Positions 35,994 to 45,057 of a DNA stretch of 64,000 nt are shown here, in pieces (within the stretch, counting starts at the first letter, position 1; every line of letters begins with the position of its first letter). The stretch is from DATJSN01 sp035504095 (lineage in GTDB: Bacteria > Planctomycetota > Phycisphaerae > WQYP01): NCBI GenBank assembly GCA_035504095.1, contig DATJSN010000059.1:33843-97842 (forward strand). The letters are read 5' to 3'. The position numbers and the translations under genes were made by a program. The notes beneath the pieces were generated by a model that saw nothing but the letters and a program-made list of their open reading frames with translations, did no database searches and was not told the origin of the DNA.

Positions 35994-37370
35994 ATGATCG
36001 ATAAAGTATTCAAGGCATATGATATTCGTGGGACTTACCCCGAAGAGCTTAATGAAGACCTGGCGTGGAAGATTGGTTATGCCGGGGCCCGGTTTTTGCG
36101 GAAAAATCTGACCGGTCCGGACAAAACGGACGCGCGCAAAAACATGGTGGTCGTCGCCCGTGACATGCGCCCCAGCAGTCCGTCGCTGTGCCAGGCGCTT
36201 ATTGACGGCATTCGCTCCAGCGGCACAGGCTGCATCGATATCGGCATGATCGATACGCCTGAGATGTATTTCGCCATCAACGATTTGGCCGGCTGCGGCG
36301 GCATCCAGACTACGGCATCGCATAATCCGCCCCATTACAACGGTTTTAAAATCAGCGGCCTGAAGGCCAAACCCATCAGTGAAGACACGGGTTTACAGGA
36401 AATCAAAAGCATCTGTGCCACGCTGCAAAAAAGTACGCCTGTGCAGGTCGGCGTTCTGGAACATCAGGATCTTACCCAGCCTTACCGCGCCCATGTTCTG
36501 AAATTCCTGAAAATGTCCCGGCCGCTCAAAGTTGTGGCAGACGCCAGCAACGGCATGGCGGGAAAATTTCTGCCGGCAATATTCATAGGTCAGCCCAATC
36601 TCAATATCATCCCTTTGAATCTGGATATCTCCGGCACATTTAAACATGGGCTCAATCCGCTGGAGGATGGCAATCTCAGCCAGCTTCAGGAGGCCGTGCT
36701 TTCCAATGGCGCCGATCTTGGCGTCTGTTTCGACGGCGACGCCGATAGGAGTATTTTTGTCGATGAACAGGCTCGGGTCGTTCGCAGTGATATCGTTACC
36801 GCGCTTCTGGCTCGGGATTTTCTCAAGACCAACCCCGGCGCCGCGGTCGTTTACGACTTGCGTTCCAGCCGGGTGGTTAAAGAGGAAATTCAAAACGCCG
36901 GCGGCATACCTTTGCGCGAGCGCGTCGGCCATTCGTTTATGAAAAAAACGCTCGCCGATTCCCACGGCGTTTTCGGAGGGGAATTGTCCGGCCATTTTTA
37001 TTTCCGGGACAATTTCAATTGCGACAGTGGGGCGATCGCTTTTGCCCGCATGGTCAGCGTACTTTCGCAATATGACATGCCTATGAGCCAGATGCTCAAG
37101 CCTTTACTTCGCTGGCATTCCAGCGGTGAAATTAATTTTGAGGTTGCTGATAAGGACGCGGTCATAGCCCAGATTGCCCAGAAATATAAGGACGCCTCCA
37201 TCGATTATCTTGACGGCATCACGGTGGAATACGATATCTGGTGGTTTAACGTCCGCAAAAGCAACACCGAACCGCTCCTGCGCCTGAACCTGGAAGCGAA
37301 TACCGAAGAAACCATGAAGAAAAAACTCGATGAAGTGGAACAGTTAATTTGTGCGCCGGCGCAGCATTAA
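35994..37370 (+). CDS. manB: Phosphomannomutase/phosphoglucomutase (ManB/AlgC type)
   Basis: The 458-residue phosphohexomutase interconverts mannose-6-phosphate and mannose-1-phosphate, and often the glucose forms too, for GDP-mannose and surface polysaccharide synthesis. Motifs are FKAYDIRG at the start, the phosphoserine loop TTASHNPP (Ser109), the metal loop DGDADR (Asp247, 249 and 251), GELSGHFYF and the phosphate-binding RKSNTEPLLR. An ATGAGGAATCG segment precedes the ATG. The carboxypeptidase gene follows closely on the same strand. Confidence 0.93.
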   Translation: MIDKVFKAYDIRGTYPEELNEDLAWKIGYAGARFLRKNLTGPDKTDARKNMVVVARDMRPSSPSLCQALIDGIRSSGTGCIDIGMIDTPEMYFAINDLAGCGGIQTTASHNPPHYNGFKISGLKAKPISEDTGLQEIKSICATLQKSTPVQVGVLEHQDLTQPYRAHVLKFLKMSRPLKVVADASNGMAGKFLPAIFIGQPNLNIIPLNLDISGTFKHGLNPLEDGNLSQLQEAVLSNGADLGVCFDGDADRSIFVDEQARVVRSDIVTALLARDFLKTNPGAAVVYDLRSSRVVKEEIQNAGGIPLRERVGHSFMKKTLADSHGVFGGELSGHFYFRDNFNCDSGAIAFARMVSVLSQYDMPMSQMLKPLLRWHSSGEINFEVADKDAVIAQIAQKYKDASIDYLDGITVEYDIWWFNVRKSNTEPLLRLNLEANTEETMKKKLDEVEQLICAPAQH

Positions 37371-37404
37371 TTCCGGTATTTTTTGTTGTTTTTGGGGTGT
37401 GCGG

Positions 37405-38688
37405 ATGTGCCGGATCAAAAAAAATGATTTCACGATTTTGTTCGCTTTTTTTATCGCTTTTGCATGTCTCGCTTCTCATGCTTTACAAGCCCGCGCCCAG
37501 ACCCTTTCCGATCGTATTGCCGCGCTATTGAGTTCTAAACAGCTTGCCGGCGCCCAGGTCGCCATCGATATGCGCGAACTCGTTCCGACTGGTTCGCAGG
37601 AAGTTTATAGCCTGCATCCGGATTTACCTTTAATGCCCGGAAGTAACGCCAAAGTGCTCACGACCGCGGCGGCGTTTGACCGCTTCGGAGCCGATTATGA
37701 CCTTCCAACGCGTCTGTACATCGTTGGAAACGATCTGGTGGTAGTTGGCGGCGGCGATCCGGCGTTGGGTGACCCCGTGCTCAGTCAATATGTCGGCTGG
37801 AAACCAACCACGCCTTTTGAGATATGGGCCGGCATCCTGAAGAAAAAGGGGCTTACTCATTTTGATAATCTCTATATCGACGACAGCATCTTTGATCACC
37901 AGTTCACCAATCCGCTTTGGCCTTCCGGTCAAAGCAGTGACTGGTATGAAGCTCCGGTGGGGGGGCTCAATTACTCATTGAATGTCAAACCAACGCCGGG
38001 CAATGCTGATGGAACCGCCGTTGACGATCCGGGTTTATACGCCGGCTCGGCCATCTGGCAAACGTTCACCGCCAATGGCATCACCTTTGACGGCCAACTG
38101 CTCCGCGGCTCTTTAACTCAGCTCGATGCGTCTGGCCAGGCCAAACCGCTGGCCACCTTTGAAACGCCTTTACCGGCGATTTTGCGTCGCGCTCATACCG
38201 ATAGCATTAATCTCATGGCTGAAGCGCTTTGTAAACTTCTTGGTCACGACGCGACAGGGCGGCCCGGCAGTTGGGCCGATGGCATCGCGGCGATTCAGGC
38301 ATACCTCAAATCATTGGGCATAAGCCAGGATATGGTTACGTTGGCGGATGGCTCAGGTTTATCGCATTCTGATCGCATCGCTCCAGAGGCCCTGACCATG
38401 GTTCTGGCCCACATCGCCTCGGAACCCGACGCCGCGGTATATATCAACAGTATGGCCCGCCCCGGCTCTGGAACGCTTATTCATCGCTTCATTGGCTCGC
38501 CCGCGGCGCGGGACATATATGCTAAGGATGGACACATCACTGGCGCTTCGACGCTTTGCGGCTATTTATTCGTCGATGGCCGCAAGTTTGTATTTTCCGT
38601 GATGGTCAATCACTATCATGGAAACGTGAACTCCTGGGAAGATCAGGTCGTCACGGCGTTGTACTTTGCCGCGAGCGGAAAGCCCTGA
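37405..38688 (+). CDS. dacB: D-alanyl-D-alanine carboxypeptidase/endopeptidase (peptidase S13, PBP4-like)
   Basis: This exported penicillin-binding protein trims peptidoglycan stem peptides. A signal peptide with basic CRIKK and a hydrophobic core ends near ALQARA. Active-site motifs are SxxK (GSNAKVLTTAAAF), SxN (TDSINLMAEAL) and a KTG-like box that reads KDGHITGAS, where Asp replaces Thr. The ATG at 37405 gives a proper signal peptide and has GGGGTG upstream. A GTG at 37351 would overlap manB by 20 nt and is less likely. At about 427 residues it is in the family range. The finding of a peptidoglycan enzyme fits recent evidence that planctomycetes have a wall. Confidence 0.85.
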   Translation: MCRIKKNDFTILFAFFIAFACLASHALQARAQTLSDRIAALLSSKQLAGAQVAIDMRELVPTGSQEVYSLHPDLPLMPGSNAKVLTTAAAFDRFGADYDLPTRLYIVGNDLVVVGGGDPALGDPVLSQYVGWKPTTPFEIWAGILKKKGLTHFDNLYIDDSIFDHQFTNPLWPSGQSSDWYEAPVGGLNYSLNVKPTPGNADGTAVDDPGLYAGSAIWQTFTANGITFDGQLLRGSLTQLDASGQAKPLATFETPLPAILRRAHTDSINLMAEALCKLLGHDATGRPGSWADGIAAIQAYLKSLGISQDMVTLADGSGLSHSDRIAPEALTMVLAHIASEPDAAVYINSMARPGSGTLIHRFIGSPAARDIYAKDGHITGASTLCGYLFVDGRKFVFSVMVNHYHGNVNSWEDQVVTALYFAASGKP

Positions 38689-38703
38689 TCCCGGTCTTGC
38701 TTT

Positions 38704-39978
38704 ATGCATCACCAGATTCTTTCAGCGCCATTGGTCCTTGCCGCACCCGATCAGCTTATCCAGGACGGCGCTGTAGTTATTAATGATTCTTTGATTCTCG
38801 CTATTGGCAAACGCTCCGAGATATTGCGCCAGTTCCCATCGGCAGTGGAAAAACATTTTGACGGGCACGTACTTTTGCCGGGCTTTGTTAACGCCCATAC
38901 ACATCTTGAACTCGGGTTTCTGGCGGGAAAAATTCCCGGTCCTGCATTTTTCCCTGAATGGGTGCTTAAACTTCAATCATCTTTTCCGCCGCAGGAGCAA
39001 ATTCCGCAGGTCGTCAGCACAGGCGTCTGTGAATCAGTCCGGCAATCCTTGCGTTTCGGCGTAACCACCGTCGGCGACATCACCCGTCGGCATCAGCCGT
39101 GCCGCTCGGCATTGCAAAATGTTCCGTCGCACGTCGTAAGTTTTGGCGAAGTCATGGCCCTGGGGCGTTTGCGTGATCAGCTTGATGCACGGTTTGCCGC
39201 GGCTGTGGATGATGCGACTTCCTCCGATCGGCTTACCATTGGCGTTTCGCCGCATGCGCCATATTCCGTCGAAGGGCCGGCACTCAAAAAAATAGCTGCT
39301 CTGGCTGAAAAACGCCGTCTTCCATTAGCGATGCATCTGGCGGAACATTCCGAGGAATCTCAATTTCTGGCTGATCTGAGTGGGCCGCTGGGTCGGGAAT
39401 GGGAGTTGATGCGCCAACTTGATCTATTGGACGATAAAATTCCGCTCTTTAACGGTTCACCGATTCAATGGGCTAAACATTACGGCCTTTTGGATATAAC
39501 CGTTCCGGTTATTCTTGCCCACGTCAATTACACTTCCGACGACGATCTGGCATTGCTGAGTAGACCAAACGTGAGCGTTGCGTATTGTCCGCGTACGCGC
39601 CGTTATTTCGGCCACGATTCGCACAGCGCCCACCGCTGGCCCGATATGCTTTCCCGTGGCATCAATGTCTGTCTGGCGACTGATTCGCTGGCTAGCAATC
39701 CCGACCTGTCGGTGCTGCGCGAGGCGCAATTTGTTTATCAAAATTATCGGGATTCAAATCTCGCAGATTTGTATGCCATGATCACCACCCGTCCATCCGC
39801 GGCTCTGGGGCTTGCTGATCACGTTGGCCGTTTGTCGCCCGGTTTTTACGCCGACATTCAGGCTGTGCCGATTGATTCATCAGCGGAGAAAATCACTGAT
39901 GTACTGGAGGTGCTAATTTCTGAAGCGCCATTGCCGTCCGCACTCTGGATCAACGGCGTGCAGGTTAAAATTCCCTGA
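38704..39978 (+). CDS. Amidohydrolase of the cytosine deaminase/chlorohydrolase group
   Basis: The 424-residue TIM-barrel metalloenzyme has the metal ligands His65 and His67 (VNAHTHLE), a later His in MHLAEHSEE, the next in ILAHVNY and Asp in LATDSLASNPDLSV. This pattern belongs to the S-adenosylhomocysteine/5'-methylthioadenosine deaminase and aminofutalosine deaminase neighbourhood of the superfamily. The substrate cannot be fixed. It follows dacB by 15 nt and is probably in the same transcript. Confidence 0.85.
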   Translation: MHHQILSAPLVLAAPDQLIQDGAVVINDSLILAIGKRSEILRQFPSAVEKHFDGHVLLPGFVNAHTHLELGFLAGKIPGPAFFPEWVLKLQSSFPPQEQIPQVVSTGVCESVRQSLRFGVTTVGDITRRHQPCRSALQNVPSHVVSFGEVMALGRLRDQLDARFAAAVDDATSSDRLTIGVSPHAPYSVEGPALKKIAALAEKRRLPLAMHLAEHSEESQFLADLSGPLGREWELMRQLDLLDDKIPLFNGSPIQWAKHYGLLDITVPVILAHVNYTSDDDLALLSRPNVSVAYCPRTRRYFGHDSHSAHRWPDMLSRGINVCLATDSLASNPDLSVLREAQFVYQNYRDSNLADLYAMITTRPSAALGLADHVGRLSPGFYADIQAVPIDSSAEKITDVLEVLISEAPLPSALWINGVQVKIP

Positions 39979-39999
39979 ATTCTCAAATCTTTAGTAGCA

Positions 40000-40016
40000 G
40001 GCACGGTCCCCGTGCC
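40000..40016. other. Short GC-rich hairpin
   Basis: GGCACGG and CCGTGCC form a 7-bp stem around a TCC loop, 22 nt after the amidohydrolase stop. There is no T-tract. The 'gtagcaggcacgg...gtgcc' theme recurs near 42160, so this may be a dispersed repeat rather than a terminator. Confidence 0.4.
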
Positions 40017-40242
40017 GTCCTTGTCTCCACGCATCATTTAGTGATAATTGCGTCAGCTAATAATTCCTATTTTCGTAATGGCTGGCTGACATCGCGGCGT
40101 TGGTTGACGTTTATGTATCCACTAGATTGTTCAAGCAATGAGGGGGTAAGCTTTACGGCGCTCTTTCTGCTCATGCGACAGGTAAGTGATCAATTAATCG
40201 CCGATCATCACGGCGTTTTATTCCAGTGATGGATCACGAATA

Positions 40243-41055
40243 ATGCCCGATTCTTTGCAGACTCTTCATCGTCCGCCGCGCTATCGTCTGTACATTGACG
40301 AATCAGGCGATCACACGTATCGCCGGCTTGACGAATTTGCCCATAAATATCTCGCCTTGCTCGGTGCATGGTTCGAGCAACCAGGACCCTATTCCAGGTT
40401 TGCCGATTCTCTGGAAAATTTTAAACTCGACATCTTTGGTCCTCGCCCCGATAAACCCGTTATTCTGCATCGTTCCGATATCATTAACTATAAAGGTGCG
40501 TTTGGCATTCTCAGAGACCCGACAATAAAGGCCAGGTTTGATAATGATTTAATTTCTTTGCTTGGCGCCGCTGATTTTCACTTCATCTGTGTCTTAATTG
40601 ATAAACAGAAGCACATACAGCAATACGCCGATCCTTTTCATCCTTACCATTATTGTCTCGCCGCCATGCTCGACCGCTATAGCGGATGGCTTAACTTCGG
40701 AAACTGCGTGGGCGATGTGATGGCCGAATCGCGCGGTAAGGAAGAAGATATTCAACTTAAACAGGCTTATCGCCGCGTATATGAATCCGGTACTTTGATA
40801 TTTCCTCGGGAACATCATCAGCGCGCTTTGACCAGCAAGGATATTAAATTACAGACCAAGAATAAAAATATCGCCGGCCTCCAGTTGGCGGACATGTTGG
40901 CACATCCAGTCAAACAATACTGTCTTGTGCGCAAGGGATTATTGCCTGATCCGGGTCCGGTTTTCGGAAAGCGTCTCCTTGAGGCCGTGGAAAGTAAATT
41001 CAACAGGAATATCAGTGACAATAACGTTGATGGTTATGGTATGGTAATTTTGTAA
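40243..41055 (+). CDS. DUF3800 domain protein
   Basis: The 270-residue protein starts with the DUF3800 hallmark YIDESGDHTY (about residues 17-26). It continues with a conserved helical core and a C-terminal QLADMLAHPVKQY segment in which the acidic residue is conserved. The DESG motif and late Asp suggest an RNase H-like fold. Such proteins are often found in defence islands and near mobile elements, but their role is not established. A strong hairpin follows 2 nt after the stop. Confidence 0.82.
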   Translation: MPDSLQTLHRPPRYRLYIDESGDHTYRRLDEFAHKYLALLGAWFEQPGPYSRFADSLENFKLDIFGPRPDKPVILHRSDIINYKGAFGILRDPTIKARFDNDLISLLGAADFHFICVLIDKQKHIQQYADPFHPYHYCLAAMLDRYSGWLNFGNCVGDVMAESRGKEEDIQLKQAYRRVYESGTLIFPREHHQRALTSKDIKLQTKNKNIAGLQLADMLAHPVKQYCLVRKGLLPDPGPVFGKRLLEAVESKFNRNISDNNVDGYGMVIL

Positions 41056-41057
41056 AT

Positions 41058-41083
41058 GAAAAGGCCCCTTTCGGGGCCTTTTC
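41058..41083 (+). terminator. Rho-independent terminator after the DUF3800 gene
   Basis: GAAAAGGCCCC and GGGGCCTTTTC form a perfect 11-bp stem with a TTTC loop directly after the stop codon. The A-rich and T-rich outer arms make it usable in both directions, so it may also end transcripts from the opposite strand. Confidence 0.85.
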
Positions 41084-41306
41084 ACGCCAGCCCTTACGGG
41101 CTGTCCACCTGCAAGCAATTGCATTACAATATATTATCGAACAAAGAACAGATAAAATCAAGTCTTTGTCTTGATAAATCTATGCCCCGTACCCTATGGC
41201 CTATCGTCGTGTCGTTGTGTCGTCGTGCCGTTGTGGTGAATCGACTTCTTCGTGTCAAAAAATAATAATCTCTCTGTGAGCTCTGTGGCTAAATCTTTTG
41301 TGGCTC

Positions 41307-42113
41307 TTAAGCAAGCTGGCGGACGATCTCTTCGATCGGCATCTGTACGCAGGTGAATATCGGCGTATCGCGCAGAGTATAACGGCTCCCTTCGGTCTCC
41401 CTTAATTCCTGCACCAAATCCAGAAAATCACCGGGTGCATCCGTTTCAAATGCGACTACAAATTCCTGATCGTCGATGCCGAAGCTGTAAGTAGTATTGA
41501 GTTTCACCGACGGATATTTGTTGCCCACCTGAATGTGTTCATCCATGACCCCTTGGCGTGCGGGTTTGCTCAACAGATACCATTCGCGCGTTTTGACGAA
41601 GGGATAGACAAAAATATATTTGCGTTTTCCGGGCACGAGGACCGTGCGAGCATCGTCATGACCGGGATCGATTTTATCCACGTATGTGCTGCGTTTGGAC
41701 TGGGCCAGATAATTAAATGGCGTTGTCAGATATCCTGCCAGCGGCAGGCGATTAATCTTCGCCGAGAAATCCTGCAAACTTTCCAGTTGGAAACTAATTT
41801 TCCAGAACATCAGGTCCACGTCGGGTCGTGTGCCCACACAACTGTAAGTCAATAAAAGCATTTCCTGCTGGTTATGGTTTTTAATTAAATTTACCAAGCC
41901 GTCCAGAAGCGTCGTCTGCTGTTCTCGTGGAAGCCGGCGAAAATCAGGCATGAGTTTATAAAAGCTAAAAGCGACAAATTGCCGCGCTTTGGCCGAATTC
42001 GGCGTGGCGGCGCCATAGACCATAGGCGCTGTCTGCCCGCCATGAGCCGACGGCGGCGTAGTGGGGCGCGTGAGATTCGCCTTTTCTTTGGAATCTGCTA
42101 CCTGATCAACCAT
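41307..42113 (-). CDS. hemQ: Coproheme decarboxylase (chlorite dismutase family)
   Basis: The 268-residue protein belongs to the chlorite dismutase/HemQ family: two ferredoxin-like repeats with KYIFVYPFVKTREWYLLSKPARQGVMDEH, the haem-ligand histidine at 193, followed by the YSFGIDDQEFVVAFETD segment. No arginine typical of true chlorite dismutases was identified at the distal site, so the role in haem synthesis is favoured: conversion of coproheme III to haem b. The N-terminal 40 residues are low-complexity. Haem produced here would serve cytochrome bd. No strong ribosome-binding site is seen. Confidence 0.83.
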   Translation of the reverse strand: MVDQVADSKEKANLTRPTTPPSAHGGQTAPMVYGAATPNSAKARQFVAFSFYKLMPDFRRLPREQQTTLLDGLVNLIKNHNQQEMLLLTYSCVGTRPDVDLMFWKISFQLESLQDFSAKINRLPLAGYLTTPFNYLAQSKRSTYVDKIDPGHDDARTVLVPGKRKYIFVYPFVKTREWYLLSKPARQGVMDEHIQVGNKYPSVKLNTTYSFGIDDQEFVVAFETDAPGDFLDLVQELRETEGSRYTLRDTPIFTCVQMPIEEIVRQLA

Positions 42114-42717
42114 AAATATATTTTACAGGCAATTGGGTATCGCGACAAAGCCACGCCATAGTAGCAGGCACGCTTCGTCAATCCTAAGCAATGTCGAAGG
42201 GCGTGCCGTAGCCCATTCTCCCTACTCAGAACTCCGTGCCGCGGCAAGCTCGCCGACAACCTTGGAATCAGGATTCATTATTTTTCCAGGCATATTTTTT
42301 TGCTCCTATTTTTGGGCCTTCTAAGCGCTACAACGTTACAAAGGCTTATTTTATAGAGTATTTCACACTTTCTGATCCGTAACATGATTAATGCTTGTTG
42401 CGGCTTTAAGAGTGGAAGAAACATCTATATTTTCAGGGGTTGTTGCGCTGTAGCGGTTAGATTTTTCATGTTTTAGTCCAGAAAGCATAGCAGAACGATC
42501 CTAAGAGATTACGCCAATGGGCGCAGAGTGAACATCGAAGCACAAATGCTACGGCACCGCTTGATATTTACTTGTCAAAGAACCGGCCTTAAGAGGCTCT
42601 AATACTGAATAGGCAAACCAACCGGCGCGGCGAGCCACGCCGAGTTCTGAGTCGGGAGAAGGCGGCATCGCCGCCTAAGATAGACGTGCGGAAATTGGCC
42701 GGCGTATTACCTTGTGA
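42114..42717. repeat. Intergenic region with dispersed repeat modules
   Basis: This 604-nt region has no gene. It contains a 'gtagcaggcacg...gtgccgtag' module at about 42160-42215 and 'gagttctgagtcgggagaaggcggcatcgccgcc' type segments near 42640. An exact 22-base sequence at 42599-42620 (CTAATACTGAATAGGCAAAC and CA) recurs at 47489-47510 inside the palindrome array. These are the same kinds of short dispersed modules found elsewhere in the window. Confidence 0.6.
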
Positions 42718-43434
42718 ATGACGCCGTGGCATAATGCACCACCAATGGCCAAACGCACTTATAGTAAGTTCCGATCTCTAAGTCGATACCAAACCGCCAG
42801 GGGCATTGAAGGTGAATTCCAACCCGGGTCAGGCAGGCGGGTGTTGGCAAATAAACTCGGCATTCGATCCAAACTTTTGATGGACCGGCTGGAATTTGAA
42901 TCCCTGGTGAAGGCCCAGGAAAAATATCTCACGATTATCACAACAGAGACGATGTTTTCCGCTGATCTGGTTCGCTCGATGCACCGCGAGTGGCTAGGAG
43001 AGATTTATCAGTGGGCGGGTGATTATCGGAGTGTCGAGCTTTCCAAGGGTGGCTTTACGTGGCCGCCAGCGAAGCTTGTTGCGCAAAACATGGCGTCCGT
43101 GGAGAAACAAACACTTCAACGATGGACGCCATGTCGCGCAGGACCGACATTCGGTGTCGCCCAGGCGATGGCCCACGTACAGTGCGACTTGTTATTTGTC
43201 CATCCGTTTCGGGAAGGCAACGGTAGAATTGGACGCTGGGTTACGGATTTAATGGCGATGCAAGCGGGTCTGCCAGCGCTGGATTATGCGTTTCGCGGGC
43301 GCGGTGGATTGCGAAGACGGCATGATTATCTGGCTGCGGTAACCGATGGATATGGTGGGAATTACGAACGTCTGGCGCGTCTCTTGGTTGAGGCAATTGA
43401 GCGAGCTGTGGAAAGAGCCGAACGCGAACGCTGA
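42718..43434 (+). CDS. Fic/DOC family AMPylase-type protein
   Basis: The 238-residue protein has a complete Fic motif, HPFREGNGRIGR (catalytic His162), and the upstream beta-flap and helices of the Fido fold. Fic proteins usually transfer AMP from ATP to a target protein. An N-terminal segment, ARGIEGEF, resembles the inhibitory helix [ST]xxxE[GN] of class II Fic proteins but has Ala where Ser/Thr is expected. Self-inhibition is therefore possible. No separate antitoxin gene is adjacent. The start is uncertain between 42718 and the ATG at 42745 (MAKRTYS); neither has a clear ribosome-binding site. The C-terminus is highly charged. Confidence 0.88.
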   Translation: MTPWHNAPPMAKRTYSKFRSLSRYQTARGIEGEFQPGSGRRVLANKLGIRSKLLMDRLEFESLVKAQEKYLTIITTETMFSADLVRSMHREWLGEIYQWAGDYRSVELSKGGFTWPPAKLVAQNMASVEKQTLQRWTPCRAGPTFGVAQAMAHVQCDLLFVHPFREGNGRIGRWVTDLMAMQAGLPALDYAFRGRGGLRRRHDYLAAVTDGYGGNYERLARLLVEAIERAVERAERER

Positions 43435-43723
43435 GCCCGATCCTCCAGCCCACGAGCACCCTCAAATGCACTGGAATCCAAGGCGCTGCGCATTAACATG
43501 GCACGCCGAGCGTTGGGTGTATGAAGATGCCGATTGCTCTTGATTATTAAAGTTGCCACTATATAATTATACCCTGGTAAGCGTTAAATCCCAACAAACC
43601 ATTTTTCAAAAACTACTGTGGGACAGGCATCTTGCCTGTCCGTATTGTCTCTTTCCTTTTAACTTTTTACTTTGCCGCGTTTCCGTTTCAAATGTATAGA
43701 ATTAATGTGCGATGGTATCGGCA

Positions 43724-43975
43724 CTAATAGGCGGCTTTACGTCGCCGAGGTGTATGATGAACCCCGTTTTGCGGTTGATAGCGGAGGACCAAAAGCTGGC
43801 TTCCAGGTATGGCGGCTTGGGCGTAGGTTTTACCCTGTTCATCGGAAAATTCGACCTCAAAAACGCCCGGATTCAAGGTTTCGACAACAGTGCCGACCTG
43901 GCCGCGGCGCAGGCCTTTGTCGGGCTGATCATCGATGATCGCGACGATATCAAGCAAGTGAATTTTGGATGTCAT
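43724..43975 (-). CDS. DUF4926 domain protein
   Basis: The 83-residue product matches the DUF4926 pattern: LLDIVAIIDDQPDKGLRRGQVGTVVE, then EVEFSDEQGKTYA and QLLVLRY. It is a small SH3-like beta barrel commonly encoded next to DUF6883. It lies 31 nt downstream of the DUF6883 gene on the same strand. The pairing in many genomes suggests a functional couple, perhaps of toxin-antitoxin or immunity type, but this has not been shown. The C-terminal RRRKAAY tail is basic. Confidence 0.75.
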   Translation of the reverse strand: MTSKIHLLDIVAIIDDQPDKGLRRGQVGTVVETLNPGVFEVEFSDEQGKTYAQAAIPGSQLLVLRYQPQNGVHHTPRRRKAAY

Positions 43976-44006
43976 GACTGTCTCCTGAAACGGGCAAGCC
44001 CGCCCG

Positions 44007-44342
44007 TTACTTCACATAACAACTAGTCAATCGTAGCACATTCTGGCCGGTCAAAACAATCCATGAAGATCGTATGGTTGCGGCGCCGGTAGCGGTAGTC
44101 ATCGAAAAATCCAACAGATAACGACGGCCAAACCTGTCGGAGGCGGTCGGCTGTAACTGGTCTTGGTTGGCTCGCGCCGCATCGAACAGCGCTTTACGAA
44201 GAAATTTGGCATCACCGGCTCTCAGGCCCAAGCGAGAACGGAAGACACGGGCCTTGTGCCGCCCGCGCGGGTGGGTGTCGCTAAGGCAATAATCTCGCAG
44301 CTTGACGATATCTACTACGATCTTATCGAATGACCGCGTCAA
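44007..44342 (-). CDS. DUF6883 domain protein
   Basis: The 111-residue product matches the DUF6883 pattern: VVDIVKLRDYCLSDTHPRGRHKARVF, then FGRRYLLDFSM, IRSSWIV and LTSCYV. The conserved HPRGRHKARVF and DYC segments look like a compact enzymatic or binding site. Related proteins occur alone, in pairs with DUF4926, or as C-terminal domains of polymorphic toxins. Here it heads a two-gene unit with DUF4926. Function unknown. Confidence 0.75.
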   Translation of the reverse strand: MTRSFDKIVVDIVKLRDYCLSDTHPRGRHKARVFRSRLGLRAGDAKFLRKALFDAARANQDQLQPTASDRFGRRYLLDFSMTTATGAATIRSSWIVLTGQNVLRLTSCYVK

Positions 44343-44440
44343 TCTTGTCCCCTTTTAAACCAGCGAAAGCATCGGATTTTACCATGAAAAATTGAGTTTC
44401 GGCCACGGCATCAAATACGGACGGCGTCGCTATTTCTGTT

Positions 44441-44458
44441 GTTCGCAAAATTGCGAAC
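44441..44458. promoter_or_regulatory. Palindrome upstream of the XRE gene, possible operator
   Basis: This copy lies 65 nt before the XRE start codon, and another copy (44797-44814) lies 32 nt after the XRE stop. Helix-turn-helix proteins of this family bind palindromes of similar length, so this copy could be the regulator's operator. The same sequence occurs in many places without any regulated gene, so the idea is only inference. Confidence 0.35.
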
Positions 44459-44522
44459 ACGAGAGAAAGTTCGGGTAGAATAGTGATGGTTAAATTGATG
44501 ATCGAATACGCATATACAGGAA

Positions 44523-44765
44523 ATGGCGAACATGAAAAAGAACAAACGGCATACCTCTGATGCAGAAGTGTCACAGCAAATTCGGAAGTTGAGATCGGCC
44601 GCAAAACTGAGCCAGCGGGAGCTGGCGGCGATGATAGGCACCAAGGCTTCAGTCGTGTGCCGCATGGAAAATGCAAACTATGACGGCCACTCCGTGTCCA
44701 TGCTCCGGCGAATAGCAGAAGCATTTGGGCGTCATGTTGAAGTCCATTTTGTTTCAAGACGATGA
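44523..44765 (+). CDS. XRE-family helix-turn-helix regulator (antitoxin-like)
   Basis: The 80-residue DNA-binding protein has a Cro/C1-type helix-turn-helix at about residues 20-70 (IRKLRSAAKLSQRELAAMIGTKASVVCRMEN). It has the conserved LSQxELA helix, the recognition helix TKASVVCRMEN and a tail resembling HigA-type antitoxins (LRRIAEAFGRHVEVHF). A toxin partner (RelE/HigB type) would be expected next to it but none is seen, so it may be an orphan antitoxin. It lies between two copies of the array palindrome. MANMKK and MKK are alternative starts. Confidence 0.85.
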   Translation: MANMKKNKRHTSDAEVSQQIRKLRSAAKLSQRELAAMIGTKASVVCRMENANYDGHSVSMLRRIAEAFGRHVEVHFVSRR

Positions 44766-45057
44766 TGAAAAATTCAATCTCGTCACCATATAGCGTGTTC
44801 GCAAATTTGCGAACGCGCTGTGAAGGACATGCAGAATATGGCGTTGGGGAAAATACTAGCTACACCCCCGTTTTGCTCTCTGCGGCACTGCCGTCGTCCC
44901 TCTGGTATTGACATGAATTTCCCGCATTGACAGCGGGGTTTTCATGGTTGCAATTCCGCTGATCGTTTGTGGTTATAGTCGCTACTCATGGTCCTGTGAA
45001 ACTGGTTATAATGATGCGGTAAGCGCATTGGATGCGCCATGCTTCCGGAGATTGGAC

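Noticed and set aside
40041..40229. A 62-codon frame before the DUF3800 gene
   Set aside because: It has no ribosome-binding site, mixed composition and no family similarity.
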